Below are positions 16,016 to 23,769 of a stretch of DNA of 33,365 nucleotides, in pieces (position 1 is the first letter of the stretch; every line of letters begins with the position of its first letter). The translations under genes and the position numbers were made by a program. The stretch spans positions 1 to 33,365 of the forward strand of contig JAIVJJ010000249.1 of NCBI GenBank assembly GCA_020200095.1. Direction: 5' to 3'. The DNA is from Acidobacteriota bacterium (GTDB taxonomy: Bacteria; Acidobacteriota; Blastocatellia; Pyrinomonadales; Pyrinomonadaceae). Below the pieces are notes generated by a model, which made no database searches, had not been told where the DNA came from, and saw only the letters and a program-made list of their open reading frames with translations.

Positions 16016-16230
16016 TGGAAAAATCGCTTGACAGAGTAAGGTCAGTAACTTTTTATAAGGCATTTTACGTTCCATTGGCGCAATGAAAATAAAAAGCTTA
16101 TAAACACTAAGAGATACCGTCAAGACTATTTCGGTTTAATTATAAAAAGATTAAAAACTTTGGATAAATTCAAATTTTCGGAAAAATCTCTTTTGATTAT
16201 ATGGCTTTCTCATTTTCGGAAATTTTTCAC

Positions 16231-16351
16231 GCGAGAGGAGCAAAGAAGGCAAGAACCGAATTACATAAACTTACACGGATTTTTTATATTTTCTTAATCT
16301 ATGGAATTCGTGTAATATCGGTTGTTTAAATTTCCTTTGCGTTCTTTCGCC
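16231..16351. repeat. Imperfect inverted repeat 10
   Basis: The left arm (about 16231-16280: GCGAGAGGAGCAAAGAAGG, AACCGAATTACA) pairs imperfectly with the right arm (about 16305-16351: TGTAATATCGGTT, CCTTTGCGTTCTTTCGCC). Gaps make it a degenerate member of the spacer hairpin set, and periodicity is weaker than in the others. Confidence 0.45.
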
Positions 16352-16385
16352 ATTCATGTGAAACGACTTTTGAGAACGTCCTAGA

Positions 16386-17312
16386 TTATAAACTTTGTTG
16401 CGGATTTAGCTCGGCGAAAATTGCTTTGGCGGCGGTTGCGCCCATTCCGACGGCGCTGCTGACGGTTGGCGAAATTGGATTAGCCACGTCGCCAACAGCA
16501 AAAACACCTTTTACGCTTGTTTCGCAACGGCTGTTAATTTTCACATAGCCGTTTTCGTCTAAATCTAATTTGCCGCGCAGAATTTCCGTGTTCGGCTCGA
16601 CTCCGATGCGGATTAAAATCGCATCAATCGGCAGAACGTTTATTCTACTTGTTTTTAAGCTTTTTAATGCGGCGGCTTCAACCCGATTTGCGCCGATTAT
16701 TTTTGTGAGAATCGTTTCGCTTAAAACATCTATTTTCGGATTGCCTTGAACTTTTTCGATAAATTCTTTTCGCGCTCGAAAATCTTTACGGCGATGAACG
16801 AGCGTAACTTTCCGCGCCGTTTCCGCCAAAATCAAAGCGTTTTCAAAAGCCGCGTCGCCGCCGCCAACAACCAAAACATTTTTGTTTTTTACAAGATGTT
16901 GGTCACGCTTGCCAGATTCGAGAATGCCTTTATCTTTAAATATTTCCTCACCCTCGACGTTTAATTTTCTTCGTCTGACGCCGGTTGCGATAATTATTGC
17001 GGTAGCTGAAATTTTTTCACCGTTTATTAGCGAAACCGTTTTATTTTCAGAATCAACTTCGCTGACTTTCGCTTCAAGACGAATTGTAAAATTATAATTC
17101 TCAGTTTGTTTGAGAAAGCGGTCGCGCAACTCGCGACCGCTTTCAGCTTCGATACCGAGATGGTTTTTTATAGCGTTGTAAACCCGAAGAAGCTGTCCGC
17201 CGAGTTCGTTCTGCGCTTCCAAAAGCAAAGAAGTTAAATTGAGTTCATCGCACCAAAGGGCTGCGGAAATTCCTGCCGCGCCGCCTCCGATGATAATAAC
17301 GTTAAAGTTCAC
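16386..17312 (-). CDS. Thioredoxin-reductase-like NADPH/FAD oxidoreductase without CxxC
   Basis: The 308-residue two-domain flavoprotein has the thioredoxin reductase fold. FAD binds at GGGAAG (9-14) and at the C-terminal FAVGDVAN; NADPH binds at GGGDAA (150-155), with HRRKDFRAR (173-181) contacting the 2'-phosphate. The redox-active CATC that thioredoxin reductases carry shortly before the NADPH motif is absent; the segment reads KGILESGKRDQHLV (128-141). It is therefore unlikely to reduce thioredoxin. A ferredoxin/flavodoxin-NADP reductase of the TrxR type, or another NADPH-dependent reductase, is more likely. Partner genes are not adjacent. The gene is flanked by repeat elements on both sides. 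Confidence 0.88.
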   Translation of the reverse strand: MNFNVIIIGGGAAGISAALWCDELNLTSLLLEAQNELGGQLLRVYNAIKNHLGIEAESGRELRDRFLKQTENYNFTIRLEAKVSEVDSENKTVSLINGEKISATAIIIATGVRRRKLNVEGEEIFKDKGILESGKRDQHLVKNKNVLVVGGGDAAFENALILAETARKVTLVHRRKDFRARKEFIEKVQGNPKIDVLSETILTKIIGANRVEAAALKSLKTSRINVLPIDAILIRIGVEPNTEILRGKLDLDENGYVKINSRCETSVKGVFAVGDVANPISPTVSSAVGMGATAAKAIFAELNPQQSL

Positions 17313-17356
17313 CTAAGTTCAGTGATATTTTTAATAAATAAAATCAGGACAAATCC

Positions 17357-17432
17357 AATGCAAAATTAAAAATGTAAAATGCGAAATTTACTGCTTCAAT
17401 TTTTAATTTTTAATTTTGCACTTTTAATTGTT
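17357..17432. repeat. Heptad-repeat inverted element 11
   Basis: The left arm (CAAAATT AAAAATG TAAAATG CGAAATT) faces the right arm (TCAATTT TTAATTT TTAATTT TGCACTT). Both have 7-bp period and are roughly reverse-complementary. It resembles element 9 closely and lies between the delta-60 gene stop and the flavoprotein start. Confidence 0.65.
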
Positions 17433-17460
17433 CAAATTTGCGTTCTATTCTTTTTGAACT

Positions 17461-20400
17461 CTATCGAACAAACGCATTCGGAATCGGTTTATCTTCCGGG
17501 ACGCCGAACTGAACTCCGGTAAATTCCTGCGTTGAACGAAGCACATACCAAACTCCGTTGCTCGGACGGTAAACGGCAATATCCGCTTTGCCATCGCCGT
17601 CATAATCGGCGGGCGCTGGTTTATCGTTTGCGTCACCAAGTTGAACTCCGATAAAACCAAGCGCGCTTCTCTGAATATACCAAACTCCGCTGCTTGGTCT
17701 GAATACTGCTATATCCGTTTTGCCATCACCGTCATAATCAGCCGGAACAACCAAATCGCCCGCCGCGCCGAACTGAATCGAACTCCATTGACCGGTTGAA
17801 CTGTTTATCCGATACCAATATCCGGTTGAGGGACGAAAGACGGCAATGTCCGATTTACCGTCGCCGTCGAAATCGCCGAGAGTCGGTTTGTCTTCGACGA
17901 TGCCGAATTGAAAGCCGATATAACCGAGCAAACTCCTCTGGATATACCAAACACCGTTTGACGGACGATAAACCGCGATGTCGGCTTTTCCGTCACCATC
18001 GTAATCTGTCGGAACAGGCAAATCGCCGTTTGTTCCGAATGCAACACCGGTAAAGCCTTGGCTGCTTCTTTGAATATACCAAGTTCCGTTTCTGAAAACG
18101 GCTAAATCGGTTTTGCCGTCGCCGTCGTAATCTGCCGGAACAATTTGGTCGCCGTTAGCTCCGAATTGTTGACCCGACTGTTGATTGCTTGAACTATTTA
18201 ACCGGTACCACACTCCGTTACTCAGACGGAAAACAGATAAATCCGCCTTGCCGTCACCGTCAAAATCAAACGGCGTAATCGTGCGAAACGGACTGACGTT
18301 TAAACGTGCGATGCTCAATCGCATAACATCTCCGATGATTGAAAAATCACCGCCGACTAAAATCCGTCCGTCGGCTTGTCTGACAATCGTTCTGACCTCG
18401 CCGTTTGCGCCGCCTGGAAAGAAACCGCTGTCTAAAGTTCCGTTTGGTTTAAGACGCGCAAAGTTTAAGCGCGAAGAATTATTGATCAACGAAAAATTCC
18501 CGCCAACCAGAATGCTTCCATCTGGCTGCGTGAGGAATTGATTAACCAAACCGTTAAAAGTCGGCGACAGGAAAGTCGCATCGGTCGTACCGTTGTTGTT
18601 CAACCGGATGATTGTGTTAGTTAAAATTAAATATCTTCCATCGGTTTGAACTTCGATTTGTTTAATTGGGGAAATGCTTCCCGCGTTGAAAGAATTGTCG
18701 AGGCTTCCGTCTGAGTTGAGGCGAACTAGATTGGTGCGGTTGAATCCATTCACGCCGTCGAATGAGCCGCCGACCATAATTTTACCGTCCGATTGCACGA
18801 CGATACTTCTAATCGTAGCACTTCCAAATACCGGATTAAAACTCGTGTCAAAGCTGCCATCTGCATTAAGACGAAAAAATCCATCACGTCCTTGCCCGCC
18901 GACTGTTTGCAAACGTCCGCCGATGAGAATCTTACCGTCAGATTGCAAAACCATCGTATTAACTTCACCCGCGGCATCAAGGTTCGGAGCAAACGTATTG
19001 TCTAAACTACCATCCGCATTAAGACGAACCAGACGCGGGCGCCATATTCCATTAAAGTAAATAAAACCTCCGGCGCATAGAATTTTTCCATCGAGTTGAA
19101 CGAGTATTATCGTCGGAGGGTTGTTAAAACCACTTCCCGTATTGAATGTCGAATCCAGACTGCCGTCAGCATTGACTCGCGCAATTGAAATGCTCGGTAT
19201 GCCATTGACGCGAATGAAACCTCCGGCAAAAACTACCTTGCCGTTAGGTTGTACTGCGATTGCCGATACCCCGCCGGCAACTCCGAAAGTTGCCGTGAGA
19301 GAACTCTCAATGCTTCCGTCTTGATTGAGTCGCGCAAATTTGTTGACGCTCACGCCGCTTTCGAGAAATATGCCGCTTAGGAAAATTCTTCCAGCCGAAT
19401 CAAGCATCCAATTGTTGATTAGCGTTAGATTGGTTGGCGAGGTAAATGAATTGTCTAAGCTTCCGTCAGTATTCAAACGATAGAATCGGTTGCTGGTGCT
19501 AATCAAAATTTTGTCGTTCGGTAAAATCTTAACTTTGGTGGCTTCACCGATATTAGAGCTACTGAATGACAAATCTACGTTGCCAGCGGGAAGAATTTTT
19601 GCGACGTTTAGGCGGCTAACTCCATTGACTGCAGTAAATCTACCGACAATTATCACACTGCCGTCGGATTGAACGTCGAAGTCGTTAATTAAAGCACTAC
19701 CATTTACATTGCTGGCGACAGTTGCGCTAGGCGGCTCGAATGTTGCGTCAACCGTGCCGTCGGCGTTGTAGCGTTTCAGCGTAGCGTTGCCCGGTGTACA
19801 GCCCGGACAGTTAGCGAATGAGTTAGTAACAGCGAGAATCTTTCCGTCGGGCAACAACGATATTTTACCCGGACTTTGACCGAATATTCCGCCGCTGCCG
19901 CTAGCAACAAGAATTGGAGTAAATGTGTTGTCAATAGTTCCGTTCGGATTGAGCCGGTAAAGAGTATAATTGTAGGAATTGCTAAATCTACGGTTAAGGA
20001 CAACCAAAATTTTTCCATCGGGTTGAACTGCCCGAACATCCACATTATCGCTCTCAGGAAAAACAACCACAGGAAAAGGAGAAGTAAAACTTGTGTCACG
20101 GCTGCCGTCCGCGTTTAAACGGTAAATTCGGGGTTGTAGAACAAGAGCATTGCCAGTGTTAGCGTTGCCGGCAATGATGATTTTACCGTCAGGCTGCACG
20201 ACGGCACTTGTAATTGTGAAATCACAGCTTGTGCAATTGAATGTATTATCCACGCTGCCATCTGTGTTAAGGCGAGCGATACGATTGTTGATAACGCCAT
20301 TGACAACTTGAAAATCACCGAAAACGATTATTTTGTTGTCGGGCTGTAGTATAAAATTAGTCGTCGTATTCAAATTCCTATCAGGTATCGCGTTAAAAGA

Positions 20401-20511
20401 TAAATCAACGCCGCTCGTTTGAGCTTTAATCGCTGAAGCTGCAGCAAATGCAATTAAAATCAATTGCGCAAAGGTAAAGATACGTTTGAAAGTTTTTAGT
20501 GAAATATTCAT
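17461..20511 (-). CDS. Secreted delta-60 repeat / FG-GAP (VCBS) protein, intact copy
   Basis: The 1,016-residue protein has a signal peptide (about 1-30, ending IKAQ). It then carries roughly thirteen delta-60 repeats (RLNADGSLDNTF and VQPDGKILVGG words) up to about residue 735. From about 749 come six FG-GAP/VCBS-type repeats of 42-48 residues, each with a calcium-loop motif DYDGDGKTD and AVFRPSNGVWY. The two repeat sets could each build beta-propellers on the cell surface or outside it. Function is unknown; adhesion or binding of polymers is inference. It ends PEDKPIPNAFVR, nearly the same as its neighbour, and no sorting domain is obvious. It lies 59 bp downstream of a broken paralogue on the same strand, probably a tandem duplication. 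Confidence 0.88.
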   Translation of the reverse strand: MNISLKTFKRIFTFAQLILIAFAAASAIKAQTSGVDLSFNAIPDRNLNTTTNFILQPDNKIIVFGDFQVVNGVINNRIARLNTDGSVDNTFNCTSCDFTITSAVVQPDGKIIIAGNANTGNALVLQPRIYRLNADGSRDTSFTSPFPVVVFPESDNVDVRAVQPDGKILVVLNRRFSNSYNYTLYRLNPNGTIDNTFTPILVASGSGGIFGQSPGKISLLPDGKILAVTNSFANCPGCTPGNATLKRYNADGTVDATFEPPSATVASNVNGSALINDFDVQSDGSVIIVGRFTAVNGVSRLNVAKILPAGNVDLSFSSSNIGEATKVKILPNDKILISTSNRFYRLNTDGSLDNSFTSPTNLTLINNWMLDSAGRIFLSGIFLESGVSVNKFARLNQDGSIESSLTATFGVAGGVSAIAVQPNGKVVFAGGFIRVNGIPSISIARVNADGSLDSTFNTGSGFNNPPTIILVQLDGKILCAGGFIYFNGIWRPRLVRLNADGSLDNTFAPNLDAAGEVNTMVLQSDGKILIGGRLQTVGGQGRDGFFRLNADGSFDTSFNPVFGSATIRSIVVQSDGKIMVGGSFDGVNGFNRTNLVRLNSDGSLDNSFNAGSISPIKQIEVQTDGRYLILTNTIIRLNNNGTTDATFLSPTFNGLVNQFLTQPDGSILVGGNFSLINNSSRLNFARLKPNGTLDSGFFPGGANGEVRTIVRQADGRILVGGDFSIIGDVMRLSIARLNVSPFRTITPFDFDGDGKADLSVFRLSNGVWYRLNSSSNQQSGQQFGANGDQIVPADYDGDGKTDLAVFRNGTWYIQRSSQGFTGVAFGTNGDLPVPTDYDGDGKADIAVYRPSNGVWYIQRSLLGYIGFQFGIVEDKPTLGDFDGDGKSDIAVFRPSTGYWYRINSSTGQWSSIQFGAAGDLVVPADYDGDGKTDIAVFRPSSGVWYIQRSALGFIGVQLGDANDKPAPADYDGDGKADIAVYRPSNGVWYVLRSTQEFTGVQFGVPEDKPIPNAFVR
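17464..18267 (-). repeat. Six tandem FG-GAP-type coding repeats
   Basis: Six units of about 126-144 bp each start with a D(F/Y)DGDGK calcium-loop motif. The near-identical third and sixth units (ADIAVYRPSNGVWY) suggest unit-level duplication inside the gene. Confidence 0.85.
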
Positions 20512-20570
20512 ATTTTCTCTTATAAAAATCAGACTTGAAACTTAAAGTTTATTTTACCAAACAAAAAATC

Positions 20571-22337
20571 TTAACGAATATACACATTTGGAATCGGCTT
20601 GTCTTCGCTGATGCCGAACTGAACGCCGGTAAAGCCTTGCGACGAGCGAAGTATATACCACGCGCCGCTTGAAGGTCGGTAGACGGCAAAATCTGATTTG
20701 CCGTCGCCGTCGTAATCTGCCGGAACGGGTAAATCGCCCGGCGCCCCAAACTGTACAGCTCCGTAATTTGTCGCTGGATTAGTTGAGGTGTACCAGGTTC
20801 CATTTGACGGGCGGAATACAACAATGTTTGTTTTTCCGTCTCCGTCAAAATCCATCGGCGTCGGAATGTCTGTTGAAATTCCGAACTGCAAAGAGATGGT
20901 TTGATTGTCCGAACTTCTTAACACATACCAGTATGCATTTGAGGGTCGAAAGATAGCCGCATCCAATTTACCGTCACCGTCAAAATCTCCGACAACGGGT
21001 TTGTCTCCGGCGCCGCCCCACGGAATTGCCCGAAAATCAACTCCGGGTTGCGAACTCGGACGGTAATAAAAGTAGCTTTGTCCATCCGTCAGCGAGCCGT
21101 CTCTGTAAACAGCCAAATCAGCTTTTTCGTCGCCGTCCCAATCGCCGGAAACCGGCACATCGCCCGTCGCTCCAAACTGCACAGGGCGGAATGAATTGTC
21201 CGAACTATTTGTAATGTAGAAATAAGCGAAATTGCCCGCGCCCGGAATGTTGTCGCGGAAAACGGCAATATCGGTTCGCCCGTCACCGTCATAATCGGCG
21301 GGCGCGAGTTTATCCGTATTCAATCCGAATTGAAGTCCGTTCCATACATTATTAGAACTGTTTACTCGATACCAAACGCCGTTTGAAGGTCGAAATACTG
21401 AGATGTCCGCCCGTCCGTCGCCGTCAAAGTCAAACAATGTGAAAGGAGCGCGTACCGGGCTGACATTCAATCGGGCAATGCCGAGGCGCGTTACATTTTC
21501 AATTCTCGTGAAATCGCCGCTGATAATGATTTTACCGTCTGCTTGTCTGACCATAGCTCGAATTTGATTGTCCGCGCCGCTTGGAAAGAAACTGCCGTCT
21601 AAGCTGCCGTCGGCGCGCAAACGCGCCAGTCTTGAGCGGGTAATGTTATTAACGGATGTAAAGTTTCCGCCGATTATAATTGTTCCGTCGGGTTGAACGA
21701 GAAATACGTTGATCGCCGCGTTTGTGTTCGGAGATCGGAAGGCGGCGTCCGTCGTTCCGTTATTGTTTAATCTGGCGAGCGTGTTTGTTGTTAAAACCAG
21801 ATATTTTCCGTCCGGTAAAATTTCAATTTGATTAACCTGCGAGATGCTTCCGGCGTTAAAGGCGGCGTCGAGACTGCCATCCGCATTTAAGCGAACTAAA
21901 TTCTGACGGGCAAATCCGTTCACGGCGTTAAATGTGCCGCCGACCATAATTTTACCGTCTGCTTGAACGGCGATGTTCCGAATGACGGTATTCGTTCCAA
22001 ACGCCGGATTGAAACTCGTATCAGTAGTGCCGTCTGAATTGAACCGCAACAGACCGATTTGTAGTTGCCCGTTAACAATAAAACTTCCACCGACTAAAAT
22101 TTTCCCGTCAGGCTGTAAGGCAATCGAAGAACTGCTTAAAACGGAAGTGAATGCGGCGTCTAAACTTCCGTCGAAGTTAAGTCGCACAAGACCTATGCCG
22201 GAATTATTATTGACGGTAAAACTTCCGCCGAGCAGAATTTTCCCGTCCGCCTGAACGACTATTTTTGTAACGGGGCTGTCAATTTTGACTGTCGGATTAA
22301 AGCTCGCGTCCAGAGTGCCGTCGGCGTTCACGCGCAC
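20571..22337 (-). CDS. Delta-60 / FG-GAP protein, C-terminal fragment of a frameshifted gene
   Basis: The 588-residue frame opens at a GTG within a delta-60 repeat (VRVNADGTLDASF) and has no signal peptide. It contains about six delta-60 repeats followed by six FG-GAP repeats, and ends PEDKPIPNVYIR-like, matching the intact paralogue at 17461-20511 across its length. In-frame codons before the GTG (SRVNDVPRRDL) read as repeat sequence back to about 22371 and a stop lies just beyond. It is thus the downstream part of one gene whose upstream part is 22361-23467. As found, it would not be exported. The third FG-GAP loop is altered (DWDGDEKAD) and the fifth reads DGKTN. Confidence 0.8.
   Translation of the reverse strand: MRVNADGTLDASFNPTVKIDSPVTKIVVQADGKILLGGSFTVNNNSGIGLVRLNFDGSLDAAFTSVLSSSSIALQPDGKILVGGSFIVNGQLQIGLLRFNSDGTTDTSFNPAFGTNTVIRNIAVQADGKIMVGGTFNAVNGFARQNLVRLNADGSLDAAFNAGSISQVNQIEILPDGKYLVLTTNTLARLNNNGTTDAAFRSPNTNAAINVFLVQPDGTIIIGGNFTSVNNITRSRLARLRADGSLDGSFFPSGADNQIRAMVRQADGKIIISGDFTRIENVTRLGIARLNVSPVRAPFTLFDFDGDGRADISVFRPSNGVWYRVNSSNNVWNGLQFGLNTDKLAPADYDGDGRTDIAVFRDNIPGAGNFAYFYITNSSDNSFRPVQFGATGDVPVSGDWDGDEKADLAVYRDGSLTDGQSYFYYRPSSQPGVDFRAIPWGGAGDKPVVGDFDGDGKLDAAIFRPSNAYWYVLRSSDNQTISLQFGISTDIPTPMDFDGDGKTNIVVFRPSNGTWYTSTNPATNYGAVQFGAPGDLPVPADYDGDGKSDFAVYRPSSGAWYILRSSQGFTGVQFGISEDKPIPNVYIR
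20574..21431 (-). repeat. Six tandem FG-GAP-type coding repeats, second copy
   Basis: Six units of 45-52 codons each begin with a D(F/Y/W)DGD motif. They correspond in number and order to those of the neighbouring gene, but the second and third units carry extra inserts (DNIPGAGNFAYFY and DGSLTDGQSYFYY). Confidence 0.85.
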
Positions 22338-22360
22338 GAGGTCTCTGCGCGGAACGTCAT

Positions 22361-23467
22361 TTACCCGGCTGAAGTATTATCAAGGCTGCCGTCGGCATTA
22401 AAACGCAAAAATCTATTGCCGGGTGAGGGCGGAGGAAAAGGGGTGGTGAATCCCGTGCCGGTGCTGAACAAAATTTGCCCGTTCGACAAAACTTTGGTCT
22501 GATCGACCGGCTCTCCGCGCATAAAAACATTCGCCGGAACGAACGACAAATCAACATTGCCGGCTGGCATCAGCCGTGCGACGTTTCTCCGGCTGACGCT
22601 GTTAACGGCGGTGAACAGACCGCCAATGACGATTTTGCCGTCCGGTTGAATGTCAAAGTCATTAATAGCGCTGAAATTATTGATGACATCATAGTCGCCC
22701 GTTAAAATTGGCGATTCAAATGTCATGTCGCTTGTGCCGTCGGAATTATAACGACTAAGAAAGCCTCTGCCGTTTGAGTTGTTACGGCTGATAAGAATTT
22801 TTCCGTCCGTCGTTACCGCGACTTTAGAAACAGAATCCCTTGAAAGTATCCCTTGGAAGATGTTGATGGTCGTGAACGTATTGTCGAAACTTCCGTTCGC
22901 GTTGAGGCGGTAAATTCCCTTTGAGCTGGCAGCGCTGCCTGCTGAACGCGATGTGGTTTCAATCAAAACTTTGCCGTCCGGCTGAACCGCCCAGACGCGC
23001 ACAAAAGAATTTACTTGAGCGGAGGGTTCGCCGAATGGCGAGGCGAAAGAGCCGTCGAGACTGCCGTCCGCGTTTAATCTTTTTATTCTCGCAACCGAAG
23101 TGTTGGTCACGGCAGAATAGAATGAACCGGCGACAACGATTTTTTCGTCCGGCTGCACGACTACGCTTCCGATACTAAAATCGCACGCTGTGCAATCAAA
23201 CGAATTGTCCAGACTTCCGTCCGCGTTGAGACGGGCGATGTAATTTTTTACTACACCGTTAACAACTTGAAAACCGCCGAAGACCAGTATTTTACCGTCC
23301 GGCTGAAGCGTAAAACCTCCACCGCCAGCGTCCTTTGAAATCACGGCATTAAATGATAAATCAACGCCGCTCGATTGAGCTTGAGCGGCGTTGATTGAAA
23401 CAAACGTTAATAAAAACAGTTGCGCTGCAACAAAAAATCGTCTGCAAATTGTTTGGTACGAATTCAT
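22361..23467 (-). CDS. Delta-60 protein, N-terminal fragment of a frameshifted gene
   Basis: The 368-residue frame has a signal peptide (about 1-30, ending AQAQ) and about six delta-60 repeats. It stops inside a repeat at DGSLDNTSAG. The intact paralogue continues here with DNSF and two more repeat units. A shift of one base restores DNTF followed by SRVNDVPRRDLVRVNADG, which joins directly onto the frame at 20571-22337. Relative to the paralogue about 75 residues are missing at the join, so a deletion between repeats that also broke the frame is the simplest explanation. The exported product as found would lack all FG-GAP repeats. A sequencing or assembly artefact at the repeats cannot be excluded. 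Confidence 0.8.
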   Translation of the reverse strand: MNSYQTICRRFFVAAQLFLLTFVSINAAQAQSSGVDLSFNAVISKDAGGGGFTLQPDGKILVFGGFQVVNGVVKNYIARLNADGSLDNSFDCTACDFSIGSVVVQPDEKIVVAGSFYSAVTNTSVARIKRLNADGSLDGSFASPFGEPSAQVNSFVRVWAVQPDGKVLIETTSRSAGSAASSKGIYRLNANGSFDNTFTTINIFQGILSRDSVSKVAVTTDGKILISRNNSNGRGFLSRYNSDGTSDMTFESPILTGDYDVINNFSAINDFDIQPDGKIVIGGLFTAVNSVSRRNVARLMPAGNVDLSFVPANVFMRGEPVDQTKVLSNGQILFSTGTGFTTPFPPPSPGNRFLRFNADGSLDNTSAG

Positions 23468-23672
23468 TTTAATTGTCCTGAGTTTGAAGCTGAGTTAAAA
23501 GTTTTAGATTTAGGGAGTTGAAGGTAATTCTAATCTTCGATGCTTTAAAGGCATTATACATTCGATGTTTTCCTTTGTAAATATATTTTATATGGCGCGG
23601 GCGAGCAAAACCCGCGCTCTTCTTGCTATCTTTAACAGACTCGGATAAATTACATTCTTACCAACAACCAAA

Positions 23673-23748
23673 ATTTCAGATTCGAGATTCCAGATTCCAA
23701 ATTACAAATTTAATCTGGAATCTCGAATCTGAAATCTTAAATCTAATC
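23673..23748. repeat. Heptad-repeat hairpin 12, perfect 24-bp arms, EF-G-like leader
   Basis: The arms at 23673-23696 and 23712-23735 are perfect 24-bp reverse complements with a 15-nt loop, made of AGATTCG AGATTCC AGATTCC heptamers, and further degenerate units follow to 23748. It ends just before the Shine-Dalgarno of the EF-G-like gene, where a folded leader could affect translation. Confidence 0.8.
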
Positions 23749-23750
23749 AA

Positions 23751-23756
23751 AAAGGA
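23751..23756 (+). promoter_or_regulatory. Shine-Dalgarno fixing the EF-G-like start
   Basis: AAAGGAG stands about 12-13 nt before the ATG at 23770. It lies inside the frame that would extend the protein to 23623, so the longer start is disfavoured. Confidence 0.6.
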
Positions 23757-23769
23757 GATTTTGCCGAAA

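Larger units (their letters stand above)
15987..16385. other. 399-bp spacer upstream of the TonB receptor
   Basis: From the receptor outward it holds the Shine-Dalgarno (15989-15995), a TATAAT box, about 170 bp of AT-rich sequence with nothing recognisable, and an imperfect inverted repeat (16231-16351). I see no coding sequence. Confidence 0.5.
23468..23769. other. 302-bp divergent spacer before the EF-G-like gene
   Basis: It separates the delta-60 gene and the EF-G-like gene. It holds a GC-rich 7-bp stem (23595-23601 with 23611-23617, GCGCGGG/CCCGCGC), the perfect 24-bp hairpin described separately and the Shine-Dalgarno of the EF-G-like gene. No clear promoter boxes were found for either side. 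Confidence 0.5.

Noticed and set aside
16028-16056. TTGACA on the + strand followed by an AT-rich -10-like stretch
   Set aside because: No gene lies downstream on that strand, and no good -10 stands at the right spacing.
17461-23467. Possible CRISPR or other direct-repeat array
   Set aside because: The repeats are codon-phased protein repeats (delta-60 and FG-GAP) of varying sequence, not identical short repeats with unique spacers.
23595-23617. GC-rich stem as terminator
   Set aside because: The stem is good, but no T run follows on either strand and it lies in a divergent spacer, so I list it only within the spacer description.
23623-23769. 49-residue N-terminal extension of the EF-G-like protein
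   Set aside because: It translates the hairpin repeat (QIRDSRFQI, NLESEIL), and a Shine-Dalgarno lies within it just before the ATG at 23770.
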